NCBI GenBank assembly: GCA_018661465.1
Contig: JABJIC010000003.1
Location: 1 to 52,459 of the forward strand
Reading direction: 5' to 3'
Length of the DNA stretch: 52,459 bases
Source: Gammaproteobacteria bacterium
GTDB taxonomy: Bacteria > Pseudomonadota > Gammaproteobacteria > Pseudomonadales > Pseudohongiellaceae
A program made the translations under genes and the position numbers. Positions 27,928-38,556 of this stretch are shown piece after piece. Each line of letters begins with the position of its first letter. Position 1 is the stretch's first letter. The notes below the pieces were generated by a model. The model did no database searches, was not told the DNA's origin, and was given only the letters and a program-made list of their open reading frames with translations.

Positions 27928-29214
27928 CTAGCTATTCTCTCTGGCTATCGCCCGATAGGCAATATCAGTTCGAAAATAAACCTTGTCCCAGTGAATCTGA
28001 TTAACCAGCTCATATGCTGATTGCTGAGCCTCTGAGACACTGTTGCCGAGGGCTGTAGCGCAAAGCACCCGTCCGCCATTGCTAACGATCTGTCCATCGC
28101 TCTCAGCGGTACCCGCATGGAATACCTTCTGGGAATCGTCTCTCTCGCAGCCAAGACCGGAGATTGCATCTCCCTTATTATAAGAGTCAGGATAGCCTCC
28201 AGAGGCAAGAACTACACCCACTGCGCTGCGAGAATCCCATTCAGCTTGCTCTGAATCAAGAGTTTGGTTGATAGCCGCCAGGCACAGGCTAACCAGGTCA
28301 GATTTAAGGCGAAGCATGATCGGCTGTGCTTCCGGGTCGCCGAATCGACAATTGAATTCCACCACATTGATGCTTCCGTCAGGGGAAACCATCAATCCGG
28401 CATAGAGGAAGCCAGTGTAATCATTACCATCTGCCGCCATGCCTTCAACGGTTGGTAGGATTACCTGATCCATGATTCTTTGATAGACCTCTTCGGTGAC
28501 AACCGGTGCGGGTGAGTAGGCTCCCATACCGCCGGTGTTCGGACCCAGGTCACCATTATCTCTTGCTTTGTGATCTTGAGAGGTCGCCATTGGCAAAACA
28601 TTCTTGCCGTCTACCATGGCTATGAAACTGGCTTCTTCTCCAGAGAGAAAGCCTTCGATGACAACTCTGTGGCCGGCATCGCCAAATTTATTGCCCGAAA
28701 GCATGTCTTCTACTGTGGCTATAGCTTCGGCTATGGTTAGTGCGACGATGACACCTTTTCCTGCCGCCAGTCCATCTGCCTTAATGACAATTGGAGCGCC
28801 TTGTTCTTCGATATAAGCGATAGCGGGAGTGATTTCGGTGAAGGTTTGGTAGGCAGCGCTGGGGATGTTGTGGCGCTTGAGAAAATCTTTGGTGAATGCC
28901 TTCGAGCCTTCCAGCTGAGCGGCATCGCTCGAAGGGCCGAAGCAGGGCAGGTCTCTTTCGCGGAAGTAGTTTACAATCCCATCGACCAAAGGTGCCTCAG
29001 GTCCCACAATGGTTAGAGCGATTGATTCGTTTTTTGCGAATTCAGCAAGAGCTGAAAAATCCATTACGTCAATAGCAAGGTTTTCCAGCTTGGGTTCATT
29101 TGCGGTGCCGGCATTTCCCGGAGCTACGTAGACTTTTTCGACGTCCGCAGATTGAGCTGATTTCCAGGCCAGGGAATGTTCCCGACCACCGCTGCCTATT
29201 ACTAGTATTTTCAT
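27928..29214 (-). CDS. purD: Phosphoribosylamine-glycine ligase
   Basis: PurD (GARS) ligates glycine to phosphoribosylamine, the second step of purine synthesis. The 428-residue ATP-grasp enzyme begins KILVIGSGGREHSLAWK. It contains GPEAPLVDGIVNYF, FGPSSDAAQLEGSKAFTKDF, IKADGLAAGKGV, GFLSGEEASF, NTGGMGAYSPAP and EFNCRFGDPEAQPIM, all family hallmarks. It follows purH on the same strand after an 86-bp gap, the common purH-purD order. Confidence 0.97.
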   Translation of the reverse strand: MKILVIGSGGREHSLAWKSAQSADVEKVYVAPGNAGTANEPKLENLAIDVMDFSALAEFAKNESIALTIVGPEAPLVDGIVNYFRERDLPCFGPSSDAAQLEGSKAFTKDFLKRHNIPSAAYQTFTEITPAIAYIEEQGAPIVIKADGLAAGKGVIVALTIAEAIATVEDMLSGNKFGDAGHRVVIEGFLSGEEASFIAMVDGKNVLPMATSQDHKARDNGDLGPNTGGMGAYSPAPVVTEEVYQRIMDQVILPTVEGMAADGNDYTGFLYAGLMVSPDGSINVVEFNCRFGDPEAQPIMLRLKSDLVSLCLAAINQTLDSEQAEWDSRSAVGVVLASGGYPDSYNKGDAISGLGCERDDSQKVFHAGTAESDGQIVSNGGRVLCATALGNSVSEAQQSAYELVNQIHWDKVYFRTDIAYRAIARENS

Positions 29215-29300
29215 CTGTCTCTTGCTTCTGCTTTGGGTATATTGATTTGTGACATCTGTTTAATGACCTTACTGGGTGACGCCTCTTTAGTGCCGCCTCA

Positions 29301-30881
29301 TTAATGACGAAAGTGACGAACTCCAGTGAACACCATCGCGATATTTGCTTCATCAGCGGCGGCGATTACTTCATCGTCCCGCATTGAGCCGCCTGGCTGT
29401 ATTACTGCGGCAATTCCAGCAGCTGCTGCAGCATCGATGCCATCTCTGAAGGGAAAGAAAGCATCGGATGCCATTACCGAGCCTTCTACAACCAGATTCT
29501 CATCGGCTGCCTTGATGCCGGCAATCTTGGCGCTGTATACGCGACTCATCTGCCCAGCTCCAATTCCTATGGTTTGATTGTTCTTGCAATAGACGATGGC
29601 ATTGGACTTTACATACTGTGCTACAGACCAAGCGAACAAAAGGTCTCGTATTTCGTCTTCAGTAGGTGCTCTCGCGCTTACTATTTTCAAATCGTCTCGG
29701 GAAATTTCATGAATGTCCCGGTCCTGAACCAGTAGACCACCATTAACACGTTTGTAGTCGAAATCTTCCGCTCGATTGTCTGCCCATTGTCCACAAGTCA
29801 GAACTCGCACGTTTTTCTTCGCCGCAGTAACTTTCAAGGCTTCTTCAGAAACACTAGGAGCGATAATGACTTCGGTGAATTGTTGGTCGACAATTTTCTG
29901 TGCCGTATCAGCATCCAATTCGCGGTTGAACGCGATGATGCCGCCGAACGCGGAAGTTGGGTCAGTCTGAAATGCCAATTCATAGGCTTGTTTAGGTGAA
30001 TCGGCTATTGCTACACCGCAGGGATTAGCATGTTTTACGATGACACAAGCAGGCTGGGTGAATGACTTCACGCATTCCAGTGCGGCATCGGTATCGGCTA
30101 TATTGTTGTAAGAAAGTGCCTTGCCCTGTAATTGCTGAGAAGTACTAATACAGGCTTCTTCAGGGTTTTTCTCCACGTAGAAGGCTGCCTTCTGATGTGG
30201 GTTTTCTCCGTAGCGCATCTCCTGAGTCTTATGAAACTGAGTATTAAATGTGCGTGGAAAATTTGATTCTTCGTCACCACCCAGCTTGCCCCCCAGATAG
30301 TTGGCTATGGCGCCGTCATAGGCTGCTGTGTGTTCATAGGTTTTTACCGCCAGATCGAATCTTGTCTGCTGATCCAGGCTGCCGTCATTCTTCTTAAGCA
30401 AGTCGACAATGCCATCGTAGTCAGCTGGGTTTACCACCACCGCAACAAAGCGATTGTTTTTGGCGGCGGCACGTAACATTGTTGGACCGCCAATATCTAT
30501 ATTTTCGATCGCAGTGGGCAGATCGCAATCAGGGTTGGCCACTGTAGCCTCGAATGGGTAGAGATTGACTACTACTAAATCGATCGGAGGAATGTTGTGT
30601 TCAGCCATTACCGCCTGGTCTATGTCTCGGCGAGCGAGAATTCCGCCATGGACTTTAGGGTGAAGTGTCTTGACTCTTCCATCCATCATTTCCGGAAAGC
30701 CGGTATATTCAGAAATCTCAATTGCCGGAATATTTTCCGATGTCAGCAATTTATAAGTGCCACCGGTTGAGAGTATTTCGATGTCGAGTTCTTGTAGAGC
30801 TTTTGCGAAGGGAATTATGCCGGTTTTGTCGGAAACACTAATCAATGCTCGACGAATGGCACCAGAGTTTTCTGAGGTCAT
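29301..30881 (-). CDS. purH: Bifunctional AICAR transformylase/IMP cyclohydrolase
   Basis: PurH carries out the last two steps to IMP. The 526-residue protein has an N-terminal MGS-like cyclohydrolase domain ([48 protein letters not shown]) and a C-terminal transformylase domain ([60 protein letters not shown] at the end). Length and domains are normal. A 202-bp non-coding gap with short tandem repeats separates it from fis upstream. Confidence 0.97.
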   Translation of the reverse strand: MTSENSGAIRRALISVSDKTGIIPFAKALQELDIEILSTGGTYKLLTSENIPAIEISEYTGFPEMMDGRVKTLHPKVHGGILARRDIDQAVMAEHNIPPIDLVVVNLYPFEATVANPDCDLPTAIENIDIGGPTMLRAAAKNNRFVAVVVNPADYDGIVDLLKKNDGSLDQQTRFDLAVKTYEHTAAYDGAIANYLGGKLGGDEESNFPRTFNTQFHKTQEMRYGENPHQKAAFYVEKNPEEACISTSQQLQGKALSYNNIADTDAALECVKSFTQPACVIVKHANPCGVAIADSPKQAYELAFQTDPTSAFGGIIAFNRELDADTAQKIVDQQFTEVIIAPSVSEEALKVTAAKKNVRVLTCGQWADNRAEDFDYKRVNGGLLVQDRDIHEISRDDLKIVSARAPTEDEIRDLLFAWSVAQYVKSNAIVYCKNNQTIGIGAGQMSRVYSAKIAGIKAADENLVVEGSVMASDAFFPFRDGIDAAAAAGIAAVIQPGGSMRDDEVIAAADEANIAMVFTGVRHFRH

Positions 30882-30959
30882 AGGGCTGTCTTTTATGAGT
30901 TTAAGTTAGAAGGATTGTACTTGTGCTGTTTTGAAATCACGTGTGTATTTAATGGTTCT

Positions 30960-31029
30960 TATCTATTGATTCTTGTCTGTTGCTTCGTATCTATTATTTT
31001 GTATTCATCATTTCGTATTGATTGTTTCG
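30960..31029. repeat. Degenerate 14-bp tandem repeat between fis and purH
   Basis: Three 14-bp units, TATCTATTATTTTG (30988-31001), TATTCATCATTTCG (31002-31015) and TATTGATTGTTTCG (31016-31029), follow two more diverged copies from 30960. A TACG stub ends the run. The gap 30882-31083 holds no gene and must contain the purH promoter if purH is not co-transcribed with fis. Confidence 0.65.
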
Positions 31030-31083
31030 TACGAAAGTAGGGATGGGGTCTATAAGCCCGTAAAACAGGGCCTTTTAGCTCAT

Positions 31084-31425
31084 TTAGAGCATTCCATACT
31101 GCTTTAATTTGGTGCGTAGCGTACCACGGTTCAAACCGAGCATGATAGATGCCTTACTCTGATTGTTGCCGGTATAACGCATTACTGCCTCGAGCAGAGG
31201 CGCCTCAACTTCTGACATAACCATTTGATGAAGATCGGTAACTGGCTCATCTTCGATTTGCTGAAAATAGCGTACCAAAGCTTTGTCGACTTCCGAGCGC
31301 AGAGTGCTTTGTGGTCTATGGGCTTCAGTGGTCTCGCCGGTTGAGCCGTTGCTTGAAAAGTCAGCTACGCTAGCGCCATTGCCATTCATTGCTGGGTCAA
31401 ATCGAGTTTGATTAAATTTTGTCAT
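31084..31425 (-). CDS. fis: Nucleoid protein and regulator Fis
   Basis: Fis bends DNA and regulates growth-phase genes, rRNA operons and recombination. The 113-residue protein ends with the helix-turn-helix (AVMRYTGNNQSKASIMLGLNRGTLRTKLKQYGML), nearly identical in pattern to E. coli Fis. The N-terminal 35 residues are Asn/Ser/Thr-rich and longer than in E. coli (98 residues total there). Its ATG overlaps the dusB stop by 4 nt (31422-31425), the conserved dusB-fis operon. Confidence 0.96.
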   Translation of the reverse strand: MTKFNQTRFDPAMNGNGASVADFSSNGSTGETTEAHRPQSTLRSEVDKALVRYFQQIEDEPVTDLHQMVMSEVEAPLLEAVMRYTGNNQSKASIMLGLNRGTLRTKLKQYGML

Positions 31426-32414
31426 GCTGCAGCCACTCCAGACTCTCCTTCAAGGAAACGGAAGTATGCTTGCACACTGTCGAGCTGAGCATTTGGAGAT
31501 TGCAGTTGATTGAACTGAGTCATAAATGTGCGGGATTCTTTTAATTCTTTTAGGTAGCCGCTTACATGCTTTCTTGCATACCATACTCCTTTAACGTCGC
31601 CATAGAAACCATGAAGTTTCTTCAAGTGCGAAATAATTATTGAGAGTCTCTGGTAGTTGCTTAATTCAGGTAATTCTTTGCCGGTTTTTAGAAAATGATC
31701 AATCTCTTTAAAGATCCAGGGTCGTCCCTGAGCACCTCGGCCGATCATCAGACCGTCTGCGGATGTGTGTTCTAGAATCCTTGCAGCCTTCTGAGGGCTG
31801 TCGATATCACCATTGGCGATTACCGGGATAGATACCGATTGTTTTATTGCGGCAATGGTGTCGAATTCAGCCTCGCCATTAAAGCGACACTGTCGAGTGC
31901 GTCCGTGCACAGAGAGCAACTGAATGCCACTTTGTTCGGCTATTCGGGCAATTTCTACTCCATTGCGAGATTCAAGGTCCCATCCAGTTCGTATTTTTAG
32001 ACTCACCGGTATATCAACACTGGATACTACAGCCTCAAGAATTTTTTGGACGAGAGCTTCGTCTTTCAAAAGGGCGGATCCTGCGGCCTTCTTAAGAACT
32101 TTCTTTGCGGGGCAGCCCATATTGATGTCGATACCATCTGCGCCCAGCATTTGGTTCTGCTTCGCGGCAATGGCCATCAATTCAGGATCTGAGCCAGCTA
32201 TTTGAATAAGCTGCGGGCTCTGAATTTGGGGTCGTATCTGTTTGAGTTTATTGTGTTCGTTGTTCCACAACTCGATATTTGACGTGAGCATTTCAGCAAT
32301 GGTCAGTCCGGCACCGAGCTCGCTACAAATCTCTCGAAACGGTGTATCGCTTACGCCAACCATTGGGGCAAGAAATAGAGAGTTTTTCAGAGTGTAGGGG
32401 CCTACTTTGATCAT
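31422..32414 (-). CDS. dusB: tRNA-dihydrouridine synthase B
   Basis: DusB reduces uridine to dihydrouridine in the tRNA D-loop using FMN and NADPH. The 330-residue TIM-barrel protein has LAPMVGVSDTPFREI at the start, DGIDINMGCPAKKVLKKAAGSALL with the catalytic cysteine, SLKIRTGWD, LLSVHGRTR, IPVIANGDI and GLMIGRGAQGRPWIF. It is upstream of and coupled to fis. The order prmA-DUF3426 gene-dusB-fis matches Pseudomonas with little change. Confidence 0.97.
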   Translation of the reverse strand: MIKVGPYTLKNSLFLAPMVGVSDTPFREICSELGAGLTIAEMLTSNIELWNNEHNKLKQIRPQIQSPQLIQIAGSDPELMAIAAKQNQMLGADGIDINMGCPAKKVLKKAAGSALLKDEALVQKILEAVVSSVDIPVSLKIRTGWDLESRNGVEIARIAEQSGIQLLSVHGRTRQCRFNGEAEFDTIAAIKQSVSIPVIANGDIDSPQKAARILEHTSADGLMIGRGAQGRPWIFKEIDHFLKTGKELPELSNYQRLSIIISHLKKLHGFYGDVKGVWYARKHVSGYLKELKESRTFMTQFNQLQSPNAQLDSVQAYFRFLEGESGVAAA

Positions 32415-32513
32415 TTTCAGACTTGTCTAATTCAGGGGGCGCCTATGATAGCGGGGTCAGAAGCTGCTTTAAAGTATTATTGTTCAATGATATATCAAGC
32501 TTGTGGAGATTTT

Positions 32514-35018
32514 TCAGGGTCGGCGAAAGGCGAGAGTATAATTTACTGCGTCTGCCCCGGGATCGATGATCTCCAGTTCAATCTGTACTGGGGCCATAAC
32601 CGGCATCATCTCAATATTCTGTAGAGCAGGGTCTAGGTATTCTGTCGGCGAAAACTCACGCAGGGCAATTAATTCATTGCTGGCGGTATTGAAGCTGAGG
32701 ATTAGAATCGGGAACGCTTGCGGAAACTCGGCTGAGTTTCGAATGACAATATTAACCATTAAACCGTTACTGAGTTCGGGGTGGCTGCGAACCACTAGAT
32801 TGTCACTGCGAATAGCGTCTATCTCCGAGTATTCTGCGAGCTGACATTCTGTCCACTGGCAGGCGAATTCGTAGAATGGTCGCACTGATGTGGCTTGACT
32901 GTAGGCAGCCATATTTTCCCAGAAGTATTGAGCTGCCAACGTGGCTCCAAGGAATAGAATGCTCAGGGAAAGCAGGAATTTTTTCCCCCACTGTTGGTCG
33001 CGTTTTTTTTGTAACTCCAGAGGTGTTGAGAATTTATTGAGCGCTTCCAAATTTTCTTCGGGGATTGCTTCGAGAGCTGTCTCATCTTCCAGCTGACTTC
33101 TCAGGGCTCTGGCTCTGATGGCATCGCTTGATTCCTCGTCGCTGGCTTCCGGATCGGCAATCTCTTCGATTACTTCTTCTGTCTGATCACTACCCTCCAA
33201 GGCCTTGCTCGCCTCGGCTTCCGTTGCTGGTTCGTCTTCGAGGTCTTGGAAATCTTCATCCAGGGTAAAAGTGTGCTCGCTCTCGGTAGCTTCGTTCAGT
33301 TCGGCGGAGTTTCCAAATTCCAATTCCTGGAAAATTCCCTGGGAGCTTTCCTGAGTTGGTTCCGGTTCGGCTTGTTCTCGGTCGGGCAAGGAACCTTCGT
33401 CTAAATTTTCGCCTAAGTCTTCAGCAATGCTTTGCAGAAATTCTTCATCTGAACGCTCATCTGCTTCAGGCAGAACTTCTTCGGATGGCTCCGCTAGGGG
33501 CAGTTCGTTAGGAGACGACTCGGCAATGGAAGGCTCGCTAATAAACGGCTCAGCAGGGGTCTCACTGCTGCTCTCATGCGTCTCCTCTTCTGGGATAGTT
33601 TCAGCCTTGGCTTCGTCAAATAATTCCGAAGTAGCATTGTCTGCGTCGGCGCTATCGATCTGTGCTTTTTGCAGCTGCTCAGAAACCACTGGCTCAGTTA
33701 AAGAGTTTTCTTCAGATTGTTGGTGATCTTCAGTATCGGGCTTGGGAATCGACGCGCCGAATGAAAATGAAGCGGCGAGCTGAAAACCTGTGGGACTAGC
33801 TGTTGGTGTGAGAGCAGAGCTATCTGCTGGTGAAGTTAAATTTGGCTCTGGCTCTGGCTCTGGCTCAGACTCAGGCTCAGACTCAGACTCAGACTCAGGC
33901 TCAGACTCAGACTCAGGCTCAGGCTCAGGCTCAGGCTCGGACTCTGGTTCTGATTGATGCTCTGTATCTGCCGTGGGCTCAACTATTTCTTCAGTGAAAC
34001 CAGTAGCTGCTATGTCTTCAAAAGACTCGTTTGGAGATTGTGTCTCTGGCTGGCGCGAAGCAAGATCTTCCTGTTCCTGTTCCTGTTCCTGTTCCTGTTC
34101 CTGTTCTTGCCATGGGTTAGGTCTTTCCAATTCGGATTCAACAGGTTCTGCGTGTTGACTCGCTGATTCAATCGCTTGGTCTTCTCTTGATGGAGGCTCT
34201 TGTTGCCATGCTTCTTGAAAGGATTCTTCCAATCGCTGAATTTCTTGCCCCCATTCTTCTTCTTGATGGTCTGTGTCGGTAGAGACTTCTGATGCAGTTT
34301 CTTCTGGGCTTATCCAAGGCTCGTTCTCAGGATCATCTTCATTGCTTTCTTCCAGATTATCAGTAATTGCCTCTTCAATGTCCTGCCCACTTGTTTCCTC
34401 AGTTCCCTCCTCTATCCCCTCTTCAATAGCTTCCTGAACTGCCTGTTGAACAGCTTCCTCATCTATATTGGATTCATCTCTAATGGATTCATCGATAGAG
34501 TGTTCATCTATACGGGGCTCGTCGGAAAATTCGGTTCCTATTTGTGGGCTCGATTCCAGACTGTCTTCGGAGACATCGGCGGGATGAAAATTCTTTGCGG
34601 AATCTGTGAAAAGATCCTCGATTTCTGTTTCTTCGTCTTTTTCTGTTTCGGGAATAATTTCTTCCCGTAGTTCTACATCATCAAAATCCGAATCTCGCGC
34701 ACTAAAGGAATCGCCGTCATATTCGCTTTGACTCTGTTCTGAATTTTGTCCATCTTCGAGGGAATCGGATTCCGTCAACGCGCTGCGAGTTAGGAAATTG
34801 CTGGGATCGAAGTAGTCCTGAGGGTCGTCGCTAAGAAAGACGGATTCCTCGCCAGCTACATGATCATCATCCTGGAGATTTTGAAGGTAGTGCTGAGTGG
34901 CATCGAAGACTTTGAGGCAGGCGCCGCAACGTACTTTTCCAGCTGCCAACTCCAGCATGCGCGCATTGGTATTGAACGTGGATTCGCAGCCAGGACATTG
35001 AGTAACGTTAAAGGCCAT
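32514..35018 (-). CDS. Zinc-ribbon, acidic linker, DUF3426 membrane protein
   Basis: The 834-residue protein has an N-terminal MJ0042-type zinc ribbon (CPGCESTF at residues 8-15 and CGACLKVF near 32-39). A very long acidic Glu/Ser/Pro/Asp-rich region follows (about 70-655), then one membrane helix (about 681-700, FLLSLSILFLGATLAAQYFW) and a C-terminal DUF3426 domain predicted to face the periplasm. The family occurs between prmA and dusB in Pseudomonas; its function is unknown. It is roughly double the usual family length, because of the acidic linker with EQ and SEPE repeats. That linker is encoded by DNA hexamer arrays at 33844 and 34071. Confidence 0.85.
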   Translation of the reverse strand: MAFNVTQCPGCESTFNTNARMLELAAGKVRCGACLKVFDATQHYLQNLQDDDHVAGEESVFLSDDPQDYFDPSNFLTRSALTESDSLEDGQNSEQSQSEYDGDSFSARDSDFDDVELREEIIPETEKDEETEIEDLFTDSAKNFHPADVSEDSLESSPQIGTEFSDEPRIDEHSIDESIRDESNIDEEAVQQAVQEAIEEGIEEGTEETSGQDIEEAITDNLEESNEDDPENEPWISPEETASEVSTDTDHQEEEWGQEIQRLEESFQEAWQQEPPSREDQAIESASQHAEPVESELERPNPWQEQEQEQEQEQEQEDLASRQPETQSPNESFEDIAATGFTEEIVEPTADTEHQSEPESEPEPEPEPESESEPESESESEPESEPEPEPEPNLTSPADSSALTPTASPTGFQLAASFSFGASIPKPDTEDHQQSEENSLTEPVVSEQLQKAQIDSADADNATSELFDEAKAETIPEEETHESSSETPAEPFISEPSIAESSPNELPLAEPSEEVLPEADERSDEEFLQSIAEDLGENLDEGSLPDREQAEPEPTQESSQGIFQELEFGNSAELNEATESEHTFTLDEDFQDLEDEPATEAEASKALEGSDQTEEVIEEIADPEASDEESSDAIRARALRSQLEDETALEAIPEENLEALNKFSTPLELQKKRDQQWGKKFLLSLSILFLGATLAAQYFWENMAAYSQATSVRPFYEFACQWTECQLAEYSEIDAIRSDNLVVRSHPELSNGLMVNIVIRNSAEFPQAFPILILSFNTASNELIALREFSPTEYLDPALQNIEMMPVMAPVQIELEIIDPGADAVNYTLAFRRP
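33844..33951. repeat. Hexamer array encoding the Ser/Pro-Glu repeat
   Basis: About 18 in-frame hexamers of consensus GRCTCW on the plus strand encode alternating SE and PE dipeptides on the minus strand within the acidic linker of the zinc-ribbon protein. The hexamer keeps the frame, so copy-number change would alter only linker length. Confidence 0.9.
34071..34106. repeat. Six perfect CTGTTC hexamers encoding (EQ)n
   Basis: Six identical copies of CTGTTC at 34071-34106 encode an EQ dipeptide run in the zinc-ribbon protein. Perfect identity suggests recent slippage. Confidence 0.95.
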
Positions 35019-35154
35019 TCAGCTCGCTTTAGCTTGGGTTTTCGTAATTGGTAATTGATAGTTGCCAGAGCTCTTCTCGGTTCGACTCTCTCTGACTGGG
35101 TTCAGTGCGAATTGTAGGTGAATAAGGCGCGAATGCATACCGCTGACAGAGTAA

Positions 35155-36048
35155 TCAGGAGCGGCGCCTTCCGCTTAATCTGACCCAGTCATCCTTAATG
35201 CAAGGCTTGTCCATGTCGAACCAACTTTCATAATGAAGCACAATCTCCTCAGCCTGGCTTTCCAGCAACCCTGAAAGGACTATTTTGCCATCGACCTTTA
35301 GTAACTCGGCAAACCGGGGAGCAAGTTGCAGAAGCGGCTCGGCTAATATATTCGCAATAAGTATGTCAGCACGAGTTTCATTGCTGCCCTGAAAGTCATC
35401 TGGCAAATAGGCCAAAACGCGGGAAGGGTCTAATTCATTTCTCTGAGAGTTGTCTTCTGTGGCGGTAATTGCCTGGGGGTCATTGTCGACAGCTGTAACA
35501 CTTTTCGCTCCTAGCAGTGCGGCGGCGATAGCAAGAATACCGGAGCCGCAGCCATAATCAATTACGTCAGATTCGCTTAGATCTTGTTGGTCCAACCATT
35601 GCAGGCAGAGAGACGTAGTGGCGTGACTACCGCTGCCGAATGCCAAGCCGGGATCCAGCATGATGTTTACCGCATCTGAATCTGGAGGTGATTGCCAGCT
35701 CGGGCAGATCCACAACTTTTCGCCAAATTGCATGGCTTTGAAGTCAGTCATCCAGCTCCTTTCCCAATCCTGGTCCTCCAGAACTTCGGAAGCGAGTTCA
35801 GTCTTATTAAAGATATTCTCCTGCTTTCTTAGCCAAGCCAATATATCGTCAAGGTTCTTGCTTGCCTCAAAAAGACTGAGCAGAGTAATCCTGTCCCATA
35901 AAGGAATGGCACCTGGCTCCTCTTGAAAAATAGGCTGATCTTCAGCATCCAGATAACTTACGGAAAGAGAGCCGCTATCCAGTAGATACTGCTCAACGGT
36001 TTCAAGAGAGTCAGCATTGAGTTCAATTTTCAGCTGTTGCCAGGGCAT
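35155..36048 (-). CDS. prmA: Ribosomal protein L11 methyltransferase
   Basis: PrmA methylates ribosomal protein uL11 with S-adenosylmethionine. The 297-residue protein has an N-terminal substrate-recognition domain (MPWQQLKIELNADSLETVEQ) and a C-terminal Rossmann methyltransferase domain. The latter shows LDPGLAFGSGSHATTSLCLQWL, the SAM loop VIDYGCGSGILAIAAALLGA and ADILIANILAEPL. Its length matches E. coli (293). It lies between accC (66-bp gap) and the zinc-ribbon/DUF3426 gene, as in Pseudomonas. Confidence 0.97.
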   Translation of the reverse strand: MPWQQLKIELNADSLETVEQYLLDSGSLSVSYLDAEDQPIFQEEPGAIPLWDRITLLSLFEASKNLDDILAWLRKQENIFNKTELASEVLEDQDWERSWMTDFKAMQFGEKLWICPSWQSPPDSDAVNIMLDPGLAFGSGSHATTSLCLQWLDQQDLSESDVIDYGCGSGILAIAAALLGAKSVTAVDNDPQAITATEDNSQRNELDPSRVLAYLPDDFQGSNETRADILIANILAEPLLQLAPRFAELLKVDGKIVLSGLLESQAEEIVLHYESWFDMDKPCIKDDWVRLSGRRRS

Positions 36049-36114
36049 TAGAGGCTTCCGCTTTGCCTATGCAAAAGGATTCAATGTAGCTTAGGGGAAG
36101 AGAAGAGCTGAGAT

Positions 36115-37455
36115 TTAGGAGCCCAGTTTCTTCTCCAGATAGTGGATATTTATTCCGCCTTTTTGAAATTCAGCATCCCGTACCAGATCTCTCTGCAGTG
36201 GCAAGTTGCTACGGATGCCGTCAATTAGGCACTCATCCAAAGCTATTTGCATGCGCATCAAAGCCTGATCGCGATCATCACCATAGCTAATTAGCTTGGC
36301 AATTAGTGAATCGTAAAAAGGAGGAACGGTGTAGCCACTGTACAGATGAGAATCGACGCGAATTCCATTTCCACCAGGAGCATGAAAAAGCTTTACCTTG
36401 CCGGGGCTGGGCAGAAAAGTAATTGGATCTTCAGCATTAATACGACACTCAAAAGCATGACCTTTGATTTGTATATCGTCCTGAGTAACGGAGAGTGCTT
36501 CGCCGCCTGCAATTAGCAGCTGTTCCTTTACGATGTCGATTCCAGTAACCATTTCAGTGACGGGATGTTCAACTTGTACTCGGGTGTTCATTTCTATGAA
36601 ATAGAATCCTTCGTCTTCGTATAAAAATTCCAGAGTACCGGCGCCGCGATACTTCATAAGCTTGCAAGCCTGTATGCAGGTTGCTGCAACTTCGGCTCGA
36701 ATATGATCTGGTATTCCTGGTGCGGGTGCTTCTTCCAGAACCTTTTGATGTCTACGCTGCAGGGAGCAATCACGATCTCCCAGATGAATGGCGTTACCCT
36801 TGCCGTCGCCAATAACCTGAATTTCTACATGACGAGGGTTTTCCAGAAATTTTTCCAGATAAACGACGCCGCTTCCGAAAAAGGATTGCGCTTCGGTTTG
36901 GGTTACATAGACAGCCTTAAGCAGGGCTGCTTCGTTATGGACTACACGCATGCCTCGCCCGCCGCCCCCGGCAGCCGCTTTGATGATCACCGGGTAACCG
37001 ATTTCTTTTGCCAGAGAGAGGGTGCGATCCTTATTGTCATCCAGTGGACCATTGGATCCAGGGACTGTTGGTACTCCTGCTTCACGCATTACTTCGATCG
37101 CCGAAACCTTGTCACCCATCAGGCGAATGGTTTCTGCAGTGGGGCCAATAAAAACAAATCCGCTGTTCTCCACCTGTTCTGCGAAGTCAGCATTTTCGGA
37201 AAGGAAGCCATAACCGGGATGTACCGCATCGGCATCAGTAACTTCCATGGCGCTGATTAATGCTGGCGTGTTCAGATAGCTGTCGGTAGGGCTAGGAGGT
37301 CCTATACACACAGATTCGTCGGAGAGACGAACGTGCATCAGATCTTTGTCGGCAGTGGAATGAACAGCCACTGTTTTTATTCCGAGTTCCTTACAGGCTC
37401 GGAGTACTCTTAGAGCAATTTCACCGCGGTTGGCTATTAAGACTTTTTCTAACAT
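36115..37455 (-). CDS. accC: Biotin carboxylase subunit of acetyl-CoA carboxylase
   Basis: AccC carboxylates biotin on AccB using ATP and bicarbonate, starting fatty-acid synthesis. The 446-residue protein has [33 protein letters not shown], the ATP-grasp glycine loop [37 protein letters not shown] (written in parts in other carboxylases) and [20 protein letters not shown]. It lies 65 nt after accB in the standard accB-accC pair. Confidence 0.98.
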   Translation of the reverse strand: MLEKVLIANRGEIALRVLRACKELGIKTVAVHSTADKDLMHVRLSDESVCIGPPSPTDSYLNTPALISAMEVTDADAVHPGYGFLSENADFAEQVENSGFVFIGPTAETIRLMGDKVSAIEVMREAGVPTVPGSNGPLDDNKDRTLSLAKEIGYPVIIKAAAGGGGRGMRVVHNEAALLKAVYVTQTEAQSFFGSGVVYLEKFLENPRHVEIQVIGDGKGNAIHLGDRDCSLQRRHQKVLEEAPAPGIPDHIRAEVAATCIQACKLMKYRGAGTLEFLYEDEGFYFIEMNTRVQVEHPVTEMVTGIDIVKEQLLIAGGEALSVTQDDIQIKGHAFECRINAEDPITFLPSPGKVKLFHAPGGNGIRVDSHLYSGYTVPPFYDSLIAKLISYGDDRDQALMRMQIALDECLIDGIRSNLPLQRDLVRDAEFQKGGINIHYLEKKLGS

Positions 37456-37520
37456 GAAGCATTACCTGAATTTAAGAATCCGAAAATGAGAGACCAAAAA
37501 TAAGAACTGTTTGCAAACTC

Positions 37521-37970
37521 TTAAACAATAGTTATCAGAGCCTGATCGAATTCAACTGCGTCGCCATCTTCTACAAGAATAGCTTCGACAACACCGGCGT
37601 GGTCCGCTTCAATTTGATTCATCATCTTCATTGCTTCCACAATGCACACCACATCTCCCACCTTAACGTGCTTTCCAACCTCAACGAATGCAGGTGAGGA
37701 AGGGGATGGTGAGCGATAAAATGTTCCCACCATAGGAGACTTAACTACATTGCCCTTGATCGCTGGAGCCTTTGGGCTAGCCTCTGCAGGCGCAGCAGCA
37801 ACCGGCGCTGCTGCTGCAGGTGCGGGAGCTGTTTGATAGGCGATGGGCGCCGCTACGTTGGATGACATTCGGCTAATGCGAACAGCTTCCTCGCCTTCCT
37901 TAATCTCTATCTCAGCAATATCCGAGGATTCGAGTAATTCAATGAGCTTCTTAACTTTTCTGATATCCAT
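37521..37970 (-). CDS. accB: Biotin carboxyl carrier protein of acetyl-CoA carboxylase
   Basis: AccB carries the biotin that shuttles CO2 from AccC to the carboxyltransferase. The 149-residue protein has an N-terminal dimer segment ([20 protein letters not shown]), a Pro/Ala-rich flexible linker (about 42-70) and a C-terminal biotinyl domain. In that domain the lysine of [10 protein letters not shown] is the attachment site and [13 protein letters not shown] starts the fold. It is upstream of accC, and aroQ precedes it by 20 nt. Confidence 0.98.
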   Translation of the reverse strand: MDIRKVKKLIELLESSDIAEIEIKEGEEAVRISRMSSNVAAPIAYQTAPAPAAAAPVAAAPAEASPKAPAIKGNVVKSPMVGTFYRSPSPSSPAFVEVGKHVKVGDVVCIVEAMKMMNQIEADHAGVVEAILVEDGDAVEFDQALITIV

Positions 37971-37990
37971 AATAGTTCCTGCTGAGAGTT

Positions 37991-38431
37991 CTAGTTAGCC
38001 AATTTTCTACAGGCGGCTTGCAAGGCTAGTTCATAACCTTGAGCGCCCAATCCAATTACACAGCCTACGGCTATGTCTGAAAAATAAGATTTGTGTCTGT
38101 ACTCTTCCCGTTTGTAGAGATTGGAAAGATGCACTTCGATAAAAGGTATTTCCGATGCCAGTATGGCATCACGAATAGCGATGCTGGTGTGAGTGAAGCC
38201 GCCGAAGTTGACGATCATATATGAGGTGCCATCTTTGCGTGCTGCATGCAGTCGCTCAATAAGCTCGTCTTCTGCATTGCTTTGCAGAGAATCGAATTGA
38301 TGTCCGGCATCGGCACATTGGCTGGCGAGACGCTGATTGATGTCTTCCAGGGTATCCGAGCCGTAGATATGAGGTTCACGGGAGCCCAGAAGATTTAGAT
38401 TGGGGCCATGAAGAGCCAAGATAGAAGCCAT
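37991..38431 (-). CDS. aroQ: 3-dehydroquinate dehydratase, type II
   Basis: AroQ dehydrates 3-dehydroquinate in the shikimate pathway, upstream of the chorismate used by TrpE. The 146-residue protein shows [35 protein letters not shown] with the catalytic His region, [21 protein letters not shown] and [17 protein letters not shown] lies about 8 nt before the ATG. The upstream 125 bp (38432-38556) has no gene, then comes the 21-bp repeat array. Confidence 0.97.
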   Translation of the reverse strand: MASILALHGPNLNLLGSREPHIYGSDTLEDINQRLASQCADAGHQFDSLQSNAEDELIERLHAARKDGTSYMIVNFGGFTHTSIAIRDAILASEIPFIEVHLSNLYKREEYRHKSYFSDIAVGCVIGLGAQGYELALQAACRKLAN

Positions 38432-38556
38432 GATAGTTTTCCTGAATAGCTGTTGAAGAAGCTAGATTTGACTAGTTTCGCCATTTTCGCGGCATTTTCT
38501 CAGAATTTAGCGGATATTTCACCCTAAATTTGGAGTAATCGAAGCATATTTCGGCA

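Noticed and set aside
33954..34166. Plus-strand ORFs with Leu/Phe and Ser/Cys repeats
   Set aside because: They are antisense read-outs of the hexamer arrays in the acidic linker gene.
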